Source of the DNA: Streptomyces ferrugineus
GTDB taxonomy: Bacteria > Actinomycetota > Actinomycetes > Streptomycetales > Streptomycetaceae
Length of the DNA: 64,000 nt
Assembly (NCBI RefSeq): GCF_015160855.1
Contig: NZ_CP063373.1
Span: 6,138,001 to 6,202,000, forward strand
Direction: 5' to 3'
Shown: positions 54,515-63,129 of the stretch, one piece after another
Position numbering within the stretch: the stretch's first letter is position 1
Layout of the letters: each line of letters begins with the position of its first letter
Made by a program: the position numbers and the translations under genes
The notes under the pieces: model-generated
What the model was told of the DNA's origin: nothing
What the model saw: only the letters and a program-made list of their open reading frames with translations
Databases searched by the model: none

Positions 54515-55863
54515 GCCGCGCGCTTCGCCTCCTTCGCGGCCAGCAGCCGGTCGCGGGACTCCTGGACCAGTCGCCGGGCCCGGTCGACGTCGGCGACGAG
54601 CCTGCCGTCGCGCTTGTGGATCACGCCGTCGACGATGACCGTCTCGACGTTGGAGACGTCGGCCGAGAGGGTCACCGCGGCGGCCGCGTCGTGCACCGGG
54701 GCGACGTTGAGCGCGGTGGCGTCGACGGCGACGACGTCGGCGCGCTTGCCGGGGGTCAGGGAGCCGGTGCGGTTCTCCAGGCCCGCTACGTGTGCGCCGT
54801 TGAGCGTCGCCATCTCCAACAACTGACGGGCCGTCAGCATGGTGTCGGGCACGGGCATGTTGGCCTTCCAGCAGTCGGCGTTGACGCGGGCGCGTTCGGC
54901 GCCGAAGGCCGCGCGGATCTGGGTGAACATGTCGCCCGGCACGGTGGTGACGACGTCGATGCTCAAAGACGGCCGCAGCCCGTGCTCGACGGCCTTCATC
55001 ACGGGCGGCCAGCCGTGCCCCATCTGCAGCTCGACCTGCGGCGCGATCGACACCGTGCCGCCGCTGTCGGCGACCATCCGCCACTCCTCCTCGCTGAAGT
55101 AGCAGCAGTGGACGTAGGTGGTGTCGGCGCCGAGGAGTCCCAGGTCGTTGAGCTGCTTGACCATCCCGAAGCGGCCCGCCAGCCGGCCCATCGCCACATG
55201 CACGGTGATCGGGACGTCCAGTTCGCGGGCGAGGGCCCACTCGGCCGTGACGACGTCGTTGACGCAGAATCCGGGTCCGCGGGTGGCCAGGGCCATGGTC
55301 AGCAGGCCGTCGTCGGAGGCGAAGTAGCCGCCGCGGATCCGCCGTACGTCGTCGCCCGGCATCGCGATCTTGCTCTCGAACCAGTAGTCGGCGAGCGAGG
55401 TGTTGGCGCTGCCGTAGGCGTACTGGGCGCGGATGCCGCTCTCCTTGAGGCCCTGGATCGCGGCGTCCGGGTGGGCGGGCGTGTTGTTGATGTGCGACCA
55501 GTCGACGAGGGTCGTGATGCCGGCGTTCAGGCACTCCAGTGATCCGGCGAGGTTGCCCGCGTACACGTCCTCGGGGGTGTACAGCGGTGCGAAGGTGTCG
55601 AGGATGTCGACGAAGTAGTCGTCCAGCGTGGCGTCCGGGGCGACGTTGCGGATCGGCGCCTCCCAGGTGTGCCGGTGGGTGTCGACGAAGCCGGGGATCA
55701 CGATCCGGCCGGTCATGTCGAGCACGTCCGCGTCGGCGCTGATCTCGGGCCGCACGGCGGCGATCCGCCCGTCCTCGATGAGGACGTCTCCCCGGGGCAG
55801 GTCCCCGATGTCGGGATCCATCGACAGTACGTGACCGCCTCGCAGGAGTATCCGATGGGGCAT
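54511..55863 (-). CDS. Amidohydrolase of the Trz/Atz-deaminase type
   Basis: GGGAGGAAGAGCG precedes the ATG, giving 450 residues. Metal ligands are His63-x-His65 in DTHRHTWEAP, a His in ITVHVAMGR near 222, a His in TYVHCCYF near 250 and Asp in LSIDVVTTVPGD near 303. The last 60 residues are the composite beta domain (GSLTPGKRADVVAVD). Such enzymes deaminate or dechlorinate heterocycles such as guanine, 8-oxoguanine, cytosine analogues or triazines. It sits between E1 beta and the bicupin in an operon of unknown pathway. Confidence 0.82.
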   Translation of the reverse strand: MPHRILLRGGHVLSMDPDIGDLPRGDVLIEDGRIAAVRPEISADADVLDMTGRIVIPGFVDTHRHTWEAPIRNVAPDATLDDYFVDILDTFAPLYTPEDVYAGNLAGSLECLNAGITTLVDWSHINNTPAHPDAAIQGLKESGIRAQYAYGSANTSLADYWFESKIAMPGDDVRRIRGGYFASDDGLLTMALATRGPGFCVNDVVTAEWALARELDVPITVHVAMGRLAGRFGMVKQLNDLGLLGADTTYVHCCYFSEEEWRMVADSGGTVSIAPQVELQMGHGWPPVMKAVEHGLRPSLSIDVVTTVPGDMFTQIRAAFGAERARVNADCWKANMPVPDTMLTARQLLEMATLNGAHVAGLENRTGSLTPGKRADVVAVDATALNVAPVHDAAAAVTLSADVSNVETVIVDGVIHKRDGRLVADVDRARRLVQESRDRLLAAKEAKRAA

Positions 55864-55885
55864 CGCTCTTCCTCCCATGGGGTGT

Positions 55886-56866
55886 TCAGTAGGCGGCGAG
55901 TCCGCGTACGGTCGCCACGACCTTCTCGACGGTGGGGATCACGCGTTCCTCCAGGGCGTCGGCGAACGGCAGTGGGACACAGTCCCCCGCCACCCGTCTG
56001 ACCGGCGCGTCCAGCAGGTCGAACCCTTCGTCGGCGACGACCGAGACGAGTGTGGCGCCCCAGCCGCCCTGGTACGGGTTCTCCTCGACGGTGACGAGCC
56101 GTGAGGTCCGCCCGAGCGAGGTGAGCACGGTGGTGACGTCCAGCGGCACCAGACAGCGCAGGTCGACGACCTCGGCCTCGATGCCCTCGCCGGACAGCAG
56201 TTCGGCGGCCTTCAGCGCGACGGGGACCATCGAGGCGAGGGCGACGAGGGTGACGTCGGCGCCCTCGCGGACGACGGCGGCCCGGCCGAGTTCGACGACG
56301 TGGTCCGGGGGCGGGGGCGTGCCTTTGGAGGCGAGGAGCCCCTTGTGCTCGAAGAAGACCACCGGGTCGTCGCTGCGGATCGCGGCCGCCATCATGCCGA
56401 TCACATCGGCGGGCGTCGCGGGTGCGGCGATCTTCAGGCCGGGCACGGTCAGCGCCCAGTTCTCGGTGGCCTGGGAGTGCTGGGCGCCGAAGCCGAGCCC
56501 GCCGCCGTTGGCGGTGCGCACCACGAGCGGGACGGTGACCTGACCGCCCGTCATGTACCGCACCTTGGGGATCTCGTTGGCGAGGTAGTCCCAGCAGCAG
56601 GCCAGGAAGTCAGAGAACATGATCTCGGCGACGGGCCGCATCCCGGTCATCGCGGCGCCCATGGCGGCCCCCACGATGGCCTGCTCGGAGATCGGCGTGT
56701 CCCAGACCCGCTGCGGCCCGAACTCCTTGAACAGCCCGACGGTCGTCTTGAACACCCCGCCCGCCTCGCCGATGTCCTCGCCCAGGCAGACGACGGACGG
56801 ATCGCGCCGCATCTCGCGGGCGATGCCCTCGGCGACCGCCTCCCGGTAGCTGATCACGTCCGCCAC
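55886..56866 (-). CDS. 2-oxoacid dehydrogenase E1 beta subunit
   Basis: A GTG start after GGAGG gives 326 residues and overlaps the alpha-subunit gene by 13 bp. CLGEDIGEAGGVFKTTVGL near residue 34, DTPISEQAIVGAAMGAA with the ThDP-activating glutamate near residue 60, and the C-terminal TVEENPYQGGWG are standard for E1 beta. With the alpha subunit it would decarboxylate a 2-oxoacid, passing the acyl group to lipoate or, as in acetoin-type enzymes, cleaving a diketone. No E2 or E3 gene is in the window. Confidence 0.88.
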   Translation of the reverse strand: MADVISYREAVAEGIAREMRRDPSVVCLGEDIGEAGGVFKTTVGLFKEFGPQRVWDTPISEQAIVGAAMGAAMTGMRPVAEIMFSDFLACCWDYLANEIPKVRYMTGGQVTVPLVVRTANGGGLGFGAQHSQATENWALTVPGLKIAAPATPADVIGMMAAAIRSDDPVVFFEHKGLLASKGTPPPPDHVVELGRAAVVREGADVTLVALASMVPVALKAAELLSGEGIEAEVVDLRCLVPLDVTTVLTSLGRTSRLVTVEENPYQGGWGATLVSVVADEGFDLLDAPVRRVAGDCVPLPFADALEERVIPTVEKVVATVRGLAAY

Positions 56867-57831
56867 GCCGCACCTCCGTCGGCCCACACGTCGGTCAGCG
56901 CCTCGTCCGGATCGGCCGGCGGTGCGGCCTTGGCGGCCTCGACGGCCTTGCGCACCACGGCCGTCGCACGCTCGTCCGCCTCACCGAGCACGGCCTCGGC
57001 CACGCCCATCTCGGCCAGTTGCCCCCGCGCCAGGTCCAACGGGTCGTGTTTCAGCCAGCGTTCGACCTCCTCGGCCGGTCGGTAGGTCGCCGGGTCGGCG
57101 CGGCTGTGCCCGAAGTGCCGATAGGTCTGCGCCTCCAGCAGCGCCGGCCCGTCTCCTGCCCGGGCCCGCGCCGCGAGCCGGGCCACCGTCTCCTGGACGG
57201 CGACGACGTCGTTGCCGTCCACCACCTCGCCGGGGATGCCGTAGGCGGGCGCCCGGTCGGCGGCGGGCCGGGCCACGGCGGTGACGTCGGCGATCGGCGT
57301 GTACTCCATGTACAGGTTGTTCTCGCAGACGAACAGCACCGGCAGCTTCCATACGGCGGCGAGGTTCAGCGCCTCGTGGAAGGCGCCGATGTTGGTGGCG
57401 CCGTCGCCGAAGAAGGCGACCGCGATCTGATCGGTGCCCCGCAGCCGGGCCGACCAGGCGGCGCCGGCGGCCATCGGGAGGTGGGCGCCGACGATGGCGT
57501 AGGAGCCGAGCATGCCGGTGGAGGCTTTGGTCAGGTGCATGGAACCGCCCTTGGCCTTGCACAACCCGGTGGCCCGGCTCATGAGTTCGGCCAGGCACTC
57601 CTCGGGGGTGGCGCCCCGCGCCATCGCGTGATGGTGGCCGCGGTAGGTGGCGAAGACGTAGTCGTCGGGGCGCAGGGCGGCGCTCGCACCGACGGCGATG
57701 GCCTCGTGTCCGGCGGCGAGGTGGGTGGTGCCCTTGACCAGGCCCTGGAGGAACAGGTCGTGGGCGGCCTTCTCCGTACGGCGGATGACGGTCATCTGCT
57801 CGTATGCTGCGAGGAGCGCGGCCGGATCCAT
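56854..57831 (-). CDS. 2-oxoacid dehydrogenase E1 alpha subunit
   Basis: The 325-residue protein has RTEKAAHDLFLQGLVKGTTHL at the N-terminus and the ThDP motif GDGATNIGAFHEALNLAAVWKLPVLFVCENN near residue 143. TYRHFGHSRADPATYR is near residue 245; the equivalent loop carries regulatory serines in eukaryotes. Its ATG overlaps the TAA of the M24 gene. The sequence resembles acetoin or pyruvate E1 alpha more than branched-chain forms. Its pairing with an amidohydrolase and a bicupin is uncommon. Confidence 0.88.
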   Translation of the reverse strand: MDPAALLAAYEQMTVIRRTEKAAHDLFLQGLVKGTTHLAAGHEAIAVGASAALRPDDYVFATYRGHHHAMARGATPEECLAELMSRATGLCKAKGGSMHLTKASTGMLGSYAIVGAHLPMAAGAAWSARLRGTDQIAVAFFGDGATNIGAFHEALNLAAVWKLPVLFVCENNLYMEYTPIADVTAVARPAADRAPAYGIPGEVVDGNDVVAVQETVARLAARARAGDGPALLEAQTYRHFGHSRADPATYRPAEEVERWLKHDPLDLARGQLAEMGVAEAVLGEADERATAVVRKAVEAAKAAPPADPDEALTDVWADGGAAWRT

Positions 57832-59156
57832 TACCGCGTCCCGGTGTTCAGGTGGGACTGCGCCTCGCGGCGGGTGTTGAGCTCGCCGCCCACGGTCCAG
57901 TACTTGCGGCCGGCGACCAGCAGTTCCTCGGCGGGGAACTTGGTGATGACCTCGCAGCCGTCGGCGGTGACGACGACCTCCTCCTCGATGCGGGCGGCGG
58001 ACCAGCCGTCGGCGGCCGGCCAGTAGGTCTCCAGGGCGAACACCATGCCCTCTTCGAGGACCTCGGGATGGTCGAGGGAGACCAGCCGGCTGAAGATCGG
58101 CTTCTCCCAGATGGACAGGCCCACGCCGTGGCCGTACTGCAGCGCGAAGGCGGCGGTCTCGTCGGCGAAGCCGAACTCCTCGGCGCGCGGCCACACTTGG
58201 ACGACGTCGGCGGTCGTGGCGCCCGGACGGACGAGGGCGATGGCCCGGTCCATGTACTCGCGGCAGCGGACGTAGGCGTCGCGCTGGGCGCTGGAGGCGC
58301 TGCCGACGGCGAAGGTGCGGTAGTAGCAGGTGCGGTAGCCGAGGTGGCTGTGCAGGATGTCGAAGAAGGCCGGGTCGCCGGGGCGGATCAGGCGGTCGCT
58401 GTAGACGTGCGGGTGGGGTGAGCAGCGCTCGCCGGAGATGGCGTTGACGCCCTCGACGTACTCGCTGCCGAGGTCGTACAGGACCTTGCTGACGACTCCG
58501 ACGCACTCGTTCTCCCGTACGCCGGGCCGCAGATAGCCGTACAGCTCCTCGTACGCGGCGTCCACCATCGCGCAGGCCTGGGTGAGCAGGGAGATCTCGT
58601 CCGGGGTCTTGATGCGGCGCGCCTCCAGGAAGACCTGCTGGCCGTCGACGACGTCGATGCCCTCGGCGCGCAGGGCGGTGAGGATCGGCATCTCGGCGAC
58701 GTCGATGCCGAGCGGCTCGCCGGCCAGGCCGTGCTCGCGCAGTTCCGTGGCGATCTTCGCGGCGACGTCCTGGGCGATGCCGGCGTCCGGGTGGAAGGCA
58801 CCGCGGAGTGTGGAGATTCCGGCGCGGGCGCCGGTGGGCGGGCCCTCCTTGCCGTCGCTGTAGTCGAGCCACGGGTTGTACAGCTGGTGGTGACGGGCGG
58901 CGGAGCCGAAGTCCCAGACGATGGGTTCGCCGCCGCGCACCAGCAGGGCGAAGCGGATCAGCTTGTCCATCGCCCAGGTGCCGATGTGTGTGGCGGTCAT
59001 GTAGCGGATGTTGGCGAAGTCGAAGCTGAGCACGGCGCCCAGCTCGGAGCGGTTCAGCGTCTCGTGGAGGCGGGCCAGCCGCTGCCTGCGCAGCCGGTCC
59101 AGGTCCACTCGCTCTTCCCAGTCGACGGCATTGGGTCCGAATGTGCGGATCGCCAT
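57831..59156 (-). CDS. M24-family 'pita-bread' protein, creatinase/ectoine-hydrolase-like
   Basis: The 441-residue protein has a creatinase-like N-domain, with FANIRYMTATHIG near residue 45, and the pita-bread domain. The usual metal pair D-x-G...(S)-D is changed. FFDILHSHLGYRTCYYRTF keeps the first Asp, but the second ligand position is Cys/Tyr. The His in GHGVGLS and glutamates in FALETYW and IEEEVVVT remain. Creatinase and the ectoine hydrolase DoeA also lack this Asp, so a C-N bond hydrolase for a cyclic amidine or guanidino compound is more likely than a Pro-dipeptidase. DddP-type DMSP lyases are another M24 branch to consider. Confidence 0.75.
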   Translation of the reverse strand: MAIRTFGPNAVDWEERVDLDRLRRQRLARLHETLNRSELGAVLSFDFANIRYMTATHIGTWAMDKLIRFALLVRGGEPIVWDFGSAARHHQLYNPWLDYSDGKEGPPTGARAGISTLRGAFHPDAGIAQDVAAKIATELREHGLAGEPLGIDVAEMPILTALRAEGIDVVDGQQVFLEARRIKTPDEISLLTQACAMVDAAYEELYGYLRPGVRENECVGVVSKVLYDLGSEYVEGVNAISGERCSPHPHVYSDRLIRPGDPAFFDILHSHLGYRTCYYRTFAVGSASSAQRDAYVRCREYMDRAIALVRPGATTADVVQVWPRAEEFGFADETAAFALQYGHGVGLSIWEKPIFSRLVSLDHPEVLEEGMVFALETYWPAADGWSAARIEEEVVVTADGCEVITKFPAEELLVAGRKYWTVGGELNTRREAQSHLNTGTR

Positions 59157-59208
59157 GGCGACCACCCCCACTGCGGAGTCAACGACTGTCCAGGGCGAGT
59201 GTCAAGTG

Positions 59209-59922
59209 TCACTGAACATCTTCGCTGAACATCTCGGTGAACACGAACCAGGTACCGATGGCCGGTACGTCTCCATCGTTGCGGTAGCGGTGCGGGGTCG
59301 TCGACTCGAAGCAGACCGCGTCGCCCGGGCGCAACGTGTACTCGTCGAATCCGAGAGTGAGGATCAGCTCGCCCGAGGTCAGGCAGCCGTACTCGGTGCC
59401 GGTGTGGCGCATGAGGCCGCCGGAGCTGGAGGAGGAGCCGCCGGGCCGGTAGGTCACCTGCAGAAAGTCGACGGGGGTGCCCGGAACATGGCCGAGACGC
59501 TCCCACACCACACCCGAGTCCAGCTCCAGCACCTCGCGCTCGTCCGGTGTGACCAGCGGGCCGATGCGGCGGCCGGGGTCGGCGGCGAAGGCGGCCAGGG
59601 CGTGCAGGACGGTGCCGGGGGCGCTGCCGGGCACTGCGCCGGGTGCCGCCACCGGGGACGCGGCCGTGGCCTCGGCCGTGGCCTCGGCCGTGGCCTCGGC
59701 CGTGGCCTCGGCCGAGTCGAAGAGTGCCTCGATGGAGATGCCGAGGGCGGTCGTGATCGCGTACAGGGTGCTGACCGAGGGCTGGCTCTTGCCGTTCTCG
59801 ATCTGGGAGATGAGGCTCGCCGACACGCCGATCTCGCGGGCGAGCCCGCGCAGGCTCGTCCCACGCCGCAGGCGTGCCTGCCGGATGCGCTCACCGACGG
59901 GTGGGACGGCGGCGGGAGACAT
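59209..59922 (-). CDS. XRE-cupin transcriptional regulator
   Basis: The 237-residue protein has an N-terminal Cro/C1 helix-turn-helix ([25 protein letters not shown], near residues 24-48) and a C-terminal cupin ([20 protein letters not shown]...[15 protein letters not shown]). XRE-cupin proteins sense a small metabolite in the cupin. Four Glu-Ala-Thr-Ala repeats (about residues 71-86) link the domains. It heads the seven-gene operon, about 50 bp before the M24 gene, and probably regulates it. GAGGAG precedes the ATG. A weak inverted repeat, TTCGC and GCGAA 14 bp apart, lies upstream. Confidence 0.85.
   Translation of the reverse strand: MSPAAVPPVGERIRQARLRRGTSLRGLAREIGVSASLISQIENGKSQPSVSTLYAITTALGISIEALFDSAEATAEATAEATAEATAASPVAAPGAVPGSAPGTVLHALAAFAADPGRRIGPLVTPDEREVLELDSGVVWERLGHVPGTPVDFLQVTYRPGGSSSSSGGLMRHTGTEYGCLTSGELILTLGFDEYTLRPGDAVCFESTTPHRYRNDGDVPAIGTWFVFTEMFSEDVQ
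59666..59713. repeat. Four exact 12-bp tandem repeats in the XRE-cupin linker
   Basis: GTGGCCTCGGCC occurs four times without a mismatch, encoding Glu-Ala-Thr-Ala repeats on the minus strand between the DNA-binding and cupin domains. Exact copies imply recent expansion, and the number may vary between strains. Confidence 0.85.
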
Positions 59923-60002
59923 GGGGCGACTCCTCTGCGGCGGTGGGAAACGGGCAGCGTTCGCTCCCATTGAACAGTGCGAAGCGCCCGAACGGTATGG
60001 GT

Positions 60003-60344
60003 ACCGGAAACGGGGGTCGGTGTCGCCACCGGAGACGGGGGTCGGTGTCGCCACCGGAGACGGGCGTCGGCGTCGCCACCGGAGACGGGCGTCGGCGTCG
60101 CCACCGGAATCGCGCGGGCCACGCCACCAGAGACGGACGGGTCGGCCTCGCCACCCGAGACGGACGAGCATCCGGCACCCGAAACGAACAGGCCAGCCTC
60201 GCCACCCGAGACGGACGGGCATCCGGCACCCGAAACGAACAGGTCGGCCTCGCCACCCGAGACGGACGGGCATCCCCACCCGAGACGAACAGGTCGGCCT
60301 CGCCACCGGAATCGGGCGGGCCTCGCCACCCGAGACGGGCGGCG
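60003..60344. repeat. Minisatellite with a period of about 25 bp
   Basis: The 422-bp gap between the XRE-cupin gene and the histidine kinase gene holds no gene. About 340 bp of it consists of roughly 14 degenerate tandem copies of a unit such as TCGCCACCCGAGACGGACGG plus about 5 bp. The left units are exactly 25 bp apart. On the right, pairs form a higher-order unit of 50-51 bp. The array stops right at the 3' end of the kinase gene. Since the unit is not a multiple of three, it is not coding. Confidence 0.85.
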
Positions 60345-61526
60345 TCAGGCCTTCCCCGCCGGGAACACCGCCCGCACCTCCCAGCCCACCGCGCCCCGCG
60401 GCCCGGCTCGCAGTTCGCCGCCCAGTGCCGTGACCCGTTCCTTCAGGCCGACGAGTCCGAAGCCGCCCCCGTGCGCGGCGGCCGGCAGCTGGGTGCCGCC
60501 GCGGCCGTCGTCCGCGACCGACACCGCCAGGCGCCCGGCGTCGCCCCACAGGCGGACCTCGATGTGCGTGGCGTCGGCGGCGTGGCGGCGGATGTTGGTC
60601 AGCGCCTCCTGGACGACCCGGAAGGCCGCGGCCTGCACCTCGTGGGGGATGTCGTCGGACACGGCGGGGTCGCGGCGCAGGGTGACCTGCTGGACCGGGC
60701 TCGCGAAGCCGTCCGTGAGCTCGGCGATGCCCGCCAGGTCGCCGACCGGGCGGTGATCGGCCGCCTCGGAACCGGTGTCGCGCAGCACCCCGACCGTGCG
60801 GCGCATCGAGGCGAGGGCCTCGGTGGCGGCGTGTTCGATGCCGCCCAGGACCGGGTCGAGTTCCTGTGGCTGGGTCTGCGCCATCATCCGTGCCATCTGT
60901 GTCTGCACGAGGATGCCGGTGACATGGTGGGCGACGAAGTCGTGCAGGTCGGCGGCGATGGCGACGCGTTCGCCGCGCCGGGTCTCGCTCACCGCGAGCG
61001 CCCGCCGGTAGTCCATCGTGCGCAGATACACGGCAAGCCCGGCGAACAGGCCGATCAGGACCAGGCCGACCACCATGAAGCCCAGCACGGTGGAGTCCAA
61101 CGACCCCAGATACCGAACCGGCAGCAGCAACAGCGCGGCCACATCCAGGGCGCCGCACCCCCAGGCCCAGCGCGGCGGACAGTGCCGTGCCGCGACGAAC
61201 AGCAGGCACAGCAGGATCGCGACCTCGCCGGGGCCGAACGGGTTCCCCACGGCGACCAGCAGCGAGCCCGCCGTGTAGAGGATCGAGGCGACGGCGGGCG
61301 CGACGGTGCGCACCTGCGGGGCGAGCCACTCGGGCCGCCGCCCGGCCGGCCACAGCAGGGCGGCCAGGCCCACCAGCAGCACGGCCAGCGTCGGCCAGAC
61401 GGGCCCCGCCATCGGCAGCACGCTCGTCCCGTCGGCGCCCGCGTAGAGGACGTCGACGACACAGGCGGCGAGCAGCAGGCCGACGGCGAAGCCCCCTGCA
61501 CAGCCACGGGAGGAGAAGGACTTCAT
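60345..61526 (-). CDS. Two-component sensor histidine kinase (NarL-partner type)
   Basis: The 393-residue protein has about five to six membrane helices in the first 170 residues. The HisKA_3 box [14 protein letters not shown] with phospho-accepting His195 follows, then an HATPase domain with [12 protein letters not shown] and VADDGRG. The short extracellular loops suggest sensing in or near the membrane. The matching NarL-type response regulator lies at 63130-63831 on the other strand, with an ABC module between. GAGGAGAAGG precedes the ATG. Confidence 0.88.
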   Translation of the reverse strand: MKSFSSRGCAGGFAVGLLLAACVVDVLYAGADGTSVLPMAGPVWPTLAVLLVGLAALLWPAGRRPEWLAPQVRTVAPAVASILYTAGSLLVAVGNPFGPGEVAILLCLLFVAARHCPPRWAWGCGALDVAALLLLPVRYLGSLDSTVLGFMVVGLVLIGLFAGLAVYLRTMDYRRALAVSETRRGERVAIAADLHDFVAHHVTGILVQTQMARMMAQTQPQELDPVLGGIEHAATEALASMRRTVGVLRDTGSEAADHRPVGDLAGIAELTDGFASPVQQVTLRRDPAVSDDIPHEVQAAAFRVVQEALTNIRRHAADATHIEVRLWGDAGRLAVSVADDGRGGTQLPAAAHGGGFGLVGLKERVTALGGELRAGPRGAVGWEVRAVFPAGKA

Positions 61527-61676
61527 GCCGATCACGGTAGGCGAGGCGGTGCACGGCCGGATCAGCCGATCGGCCGATGGGCCGGGTGAGAAGGCCGACC
61601 TTATGGCCGAGGCGCGCGCCCCGGCCCGCGGGCGAGTGTGGTGTCGCATCCTCACCACTGACACCAGGAGCACGCG

Positions 61677-62048
61677 ATGCACCGCAGCAAGTTCGCCGTC
61701 GGCGTCATCGGCGGGGCGACCGCCGTGGTCGCGCTCGGAGGCCTCGGCACCTATCTGCTCTCCGGCACCGAGTCGACCAGCCGCCTGGACGAATACAGCA
61801 CGGCGTCGGTGGACGGTCACAAGGCGCTCGCGTCGAACATCGTCGCGGGCCGCACCGAGAGCAAGTACCACCCGCTGCCCTGGGTCGGCGACAAGGTCAC
61901 CGGCGTCACCTGCCCGGGCGGCCTGAAGGCCGTGGCCGGAGCCAGCATCACCTGCGCAGGCAAGAAGAGCGACGGCGGGGTCGTCCGCATCCCCGTCCGG
62001 GTGACCAAGGCCGATGCCAAGAGCGTCACCTGGAAGTTCGAGCGCTGA
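61677..62048 (+). CDS. DUF4333-like secreted protein
   Basis: The 123-residue protein has an N-terminal hydrophobic segment (residues 7-28) serving as signal or anchor. A small domain with Cys79 and Cys93 follows in TGVTCPGGLKAVAGASITCAG, the pattern of the actinobacterial DUF4333 domain, where the two cysteines form a disulphide. It is probably exported and cell-wall associated. It sits 18 bp before an ABC ATPase and may be co-transcribed with it. Function unknown. Confidence 0.65.
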   Translation: MHRSKFAVGVIGGATAVVALGGLGTYLLSGTESTSRLDEYSTASVDGHKALASNIVAGRTESKYHPLPWVGDKVTGVTCPGGLKAVAGASITCAGKKSDGGVVRIPVRVTKADAKSVTWKFER

Positions 62049-62066
62049 GAAAGGCCACGCCACACC

Positions 62067-62750
62067 ATGAGCACCGTCCTGGCCGGGTACGGCCTGATCA
62101 AGAAGTACGGCTCCACCACCGCTCTCGCGGGCGTGGACGTGGAGGTCGGCGAGCGCGACTCGCTGGCGATCATGGGCCCGTCGGGGTCCGGCAAGTCGAC
62201 CCTGCTGCACACCCTCGCCGGGATCATCCGGCCCGACGACGGCCAGGTGCTGTTGCGCGGCGAGCAGATTGACCGGCTCGGTGAGAACCGGCTCAGCGCG
62301 CTGCGCCGCAAGCGGTTCGGGTTCGTCTTCCAGTTCGGTCAGCTGCTGCCGGAGCTGCCCGCCGAGGAGAACGCCGCCCTGCCGCTGATGCTGGAGGGCA
62401 CACCGCGCAAGCGGGCCGTCGAACGCGCCCGCCGCTGGTTCGCACCCCTCGGCCTGGACGGTCTGGAGGGCCGCCGCCCCGGCCAGCTCTCCGGCGGCCA
62501 GGCCCAGCGCGTGGCCATCGCCCGCGCACTCGCCGTGGAACCGGACGTGGTCTTCGCCGACGAGCCGACCGGCGCCCTGGACCAGAAGACCAGCACGGAG
62601 GTCGTCCAACTGCTGACGTTCGCGACCCGGGACACCGGAGCCGCCCTGGTGATGGTCACCCACGACGCCGACGTCGCCGCCCACTGCGACCGCGTCCTCC
62701 AGGTCCGGGACGGCCGGATCAGCAACCACAGCCAGTTCACGGTCGCCTGA
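62067..62750 (+). CDS. ABC transporter ATP-binding protein (MacB/LolD type)
   Basis: The 227-residue ATPase has Walker A GPSGSGKST at 37-45, VFQFGQLLPELPAEENAALPLML after it, signature LSGGQAQRVAIARAL and Walker B VVFADEPTGALD. This is the class that works with FtsX-type permeases in antimicrobial-peptide or lipid export. The expected permease gene downstream is only a fragment here, so this ATPase may have no working partner at this site. Confidence 0.88.
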   Translation: MSTVLAGYGLIKKYGSTTALAGVDVEVGERDSLAIMGPSGSGKSTLLHTLAGIIRPDDGQVLLRGEQIDRLGENRLSALRRKRFGFVFQFGQLLPELPAEENAALPLMLEGTPRKRAVERARRWFAPLGLDGLEGRRPGQLSGGQAQRVAIARALAVEPDVVFADEPTGALDQKTSTEVVQLLTFATRDTGAALVMVTHDADVAAHCDRVLQVRDGRISNHSQFTVA

Positions 62751-62773
62751 CCCCGCCTTCCCCGGAGCCCGCC

Positions 62774-63122
62774 ATGTGTTCCCCCGTCCTTCCCCTGACC
62801 TGGCACCTGAACCAGGTCCGCCGGCCGCCGCGGCCTCCAAAGCCACCTGCCGACCGCCGGTGCCGGGGCCGGGGCCGGGGCCGGGGCCGGGGCCGTCGGA
62901 GCCTTCGTGATGCTGGTGGTCATCGCGACCACCCTCGGCGCCGGGACCCGTTACGTCCGCCAGGAGCCGGTCACCGTCGCCTCCCCGGCCCAACTGCCCG
63001 GCCACGAGGCCACCGCGGCGCCGCCCGGCCTCGGCGGCTTCCCGAAGCCCGACGAGGTGTACGTGTCCCCCCCGCCGGCCGAGCTGCTGCACCAGCTCCC
63101 GACCCGCACCCCTGAGGCATGA
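62774..63122 (+). pseudogene. Gutted FtsX-type ABC permease gene
   Basis: Directly behind the ATPase, where a permease of about 800 residues is expected, only about 350 bp remain. VLPLTWHLNQVRR resembles a permease N-terminus. After a GGGGCC repeat run and a frame change, GAFVMLVVIATTLGAGTRYV reads as its first membrane helix. PPGLGGFPKPDEVYVSPPPAELL then resembles the first part of the extracellular domain. The frame stops 8 bp before the response-regulator gene. The rest of the permease is missing, so a large deletion and frame loss are likely. Confidence 0.6.
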
Positions 63123-63129
63123 TCGAGCC

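Noticed and set aside
57831..59156. DMSP lyase DddP
   Set aside because: The fold and N-domain pattern are similar, but DddP keeps an Asp where this protein has Cys/Tyr, and no DMSP-related gene is nearby. Left as one alternative.
60003..60344. CRISPR array
   Set aside because: Units are contiguous and degenerate with no unique spacers, and no cas gene is present. It is a tandem minisatellite.
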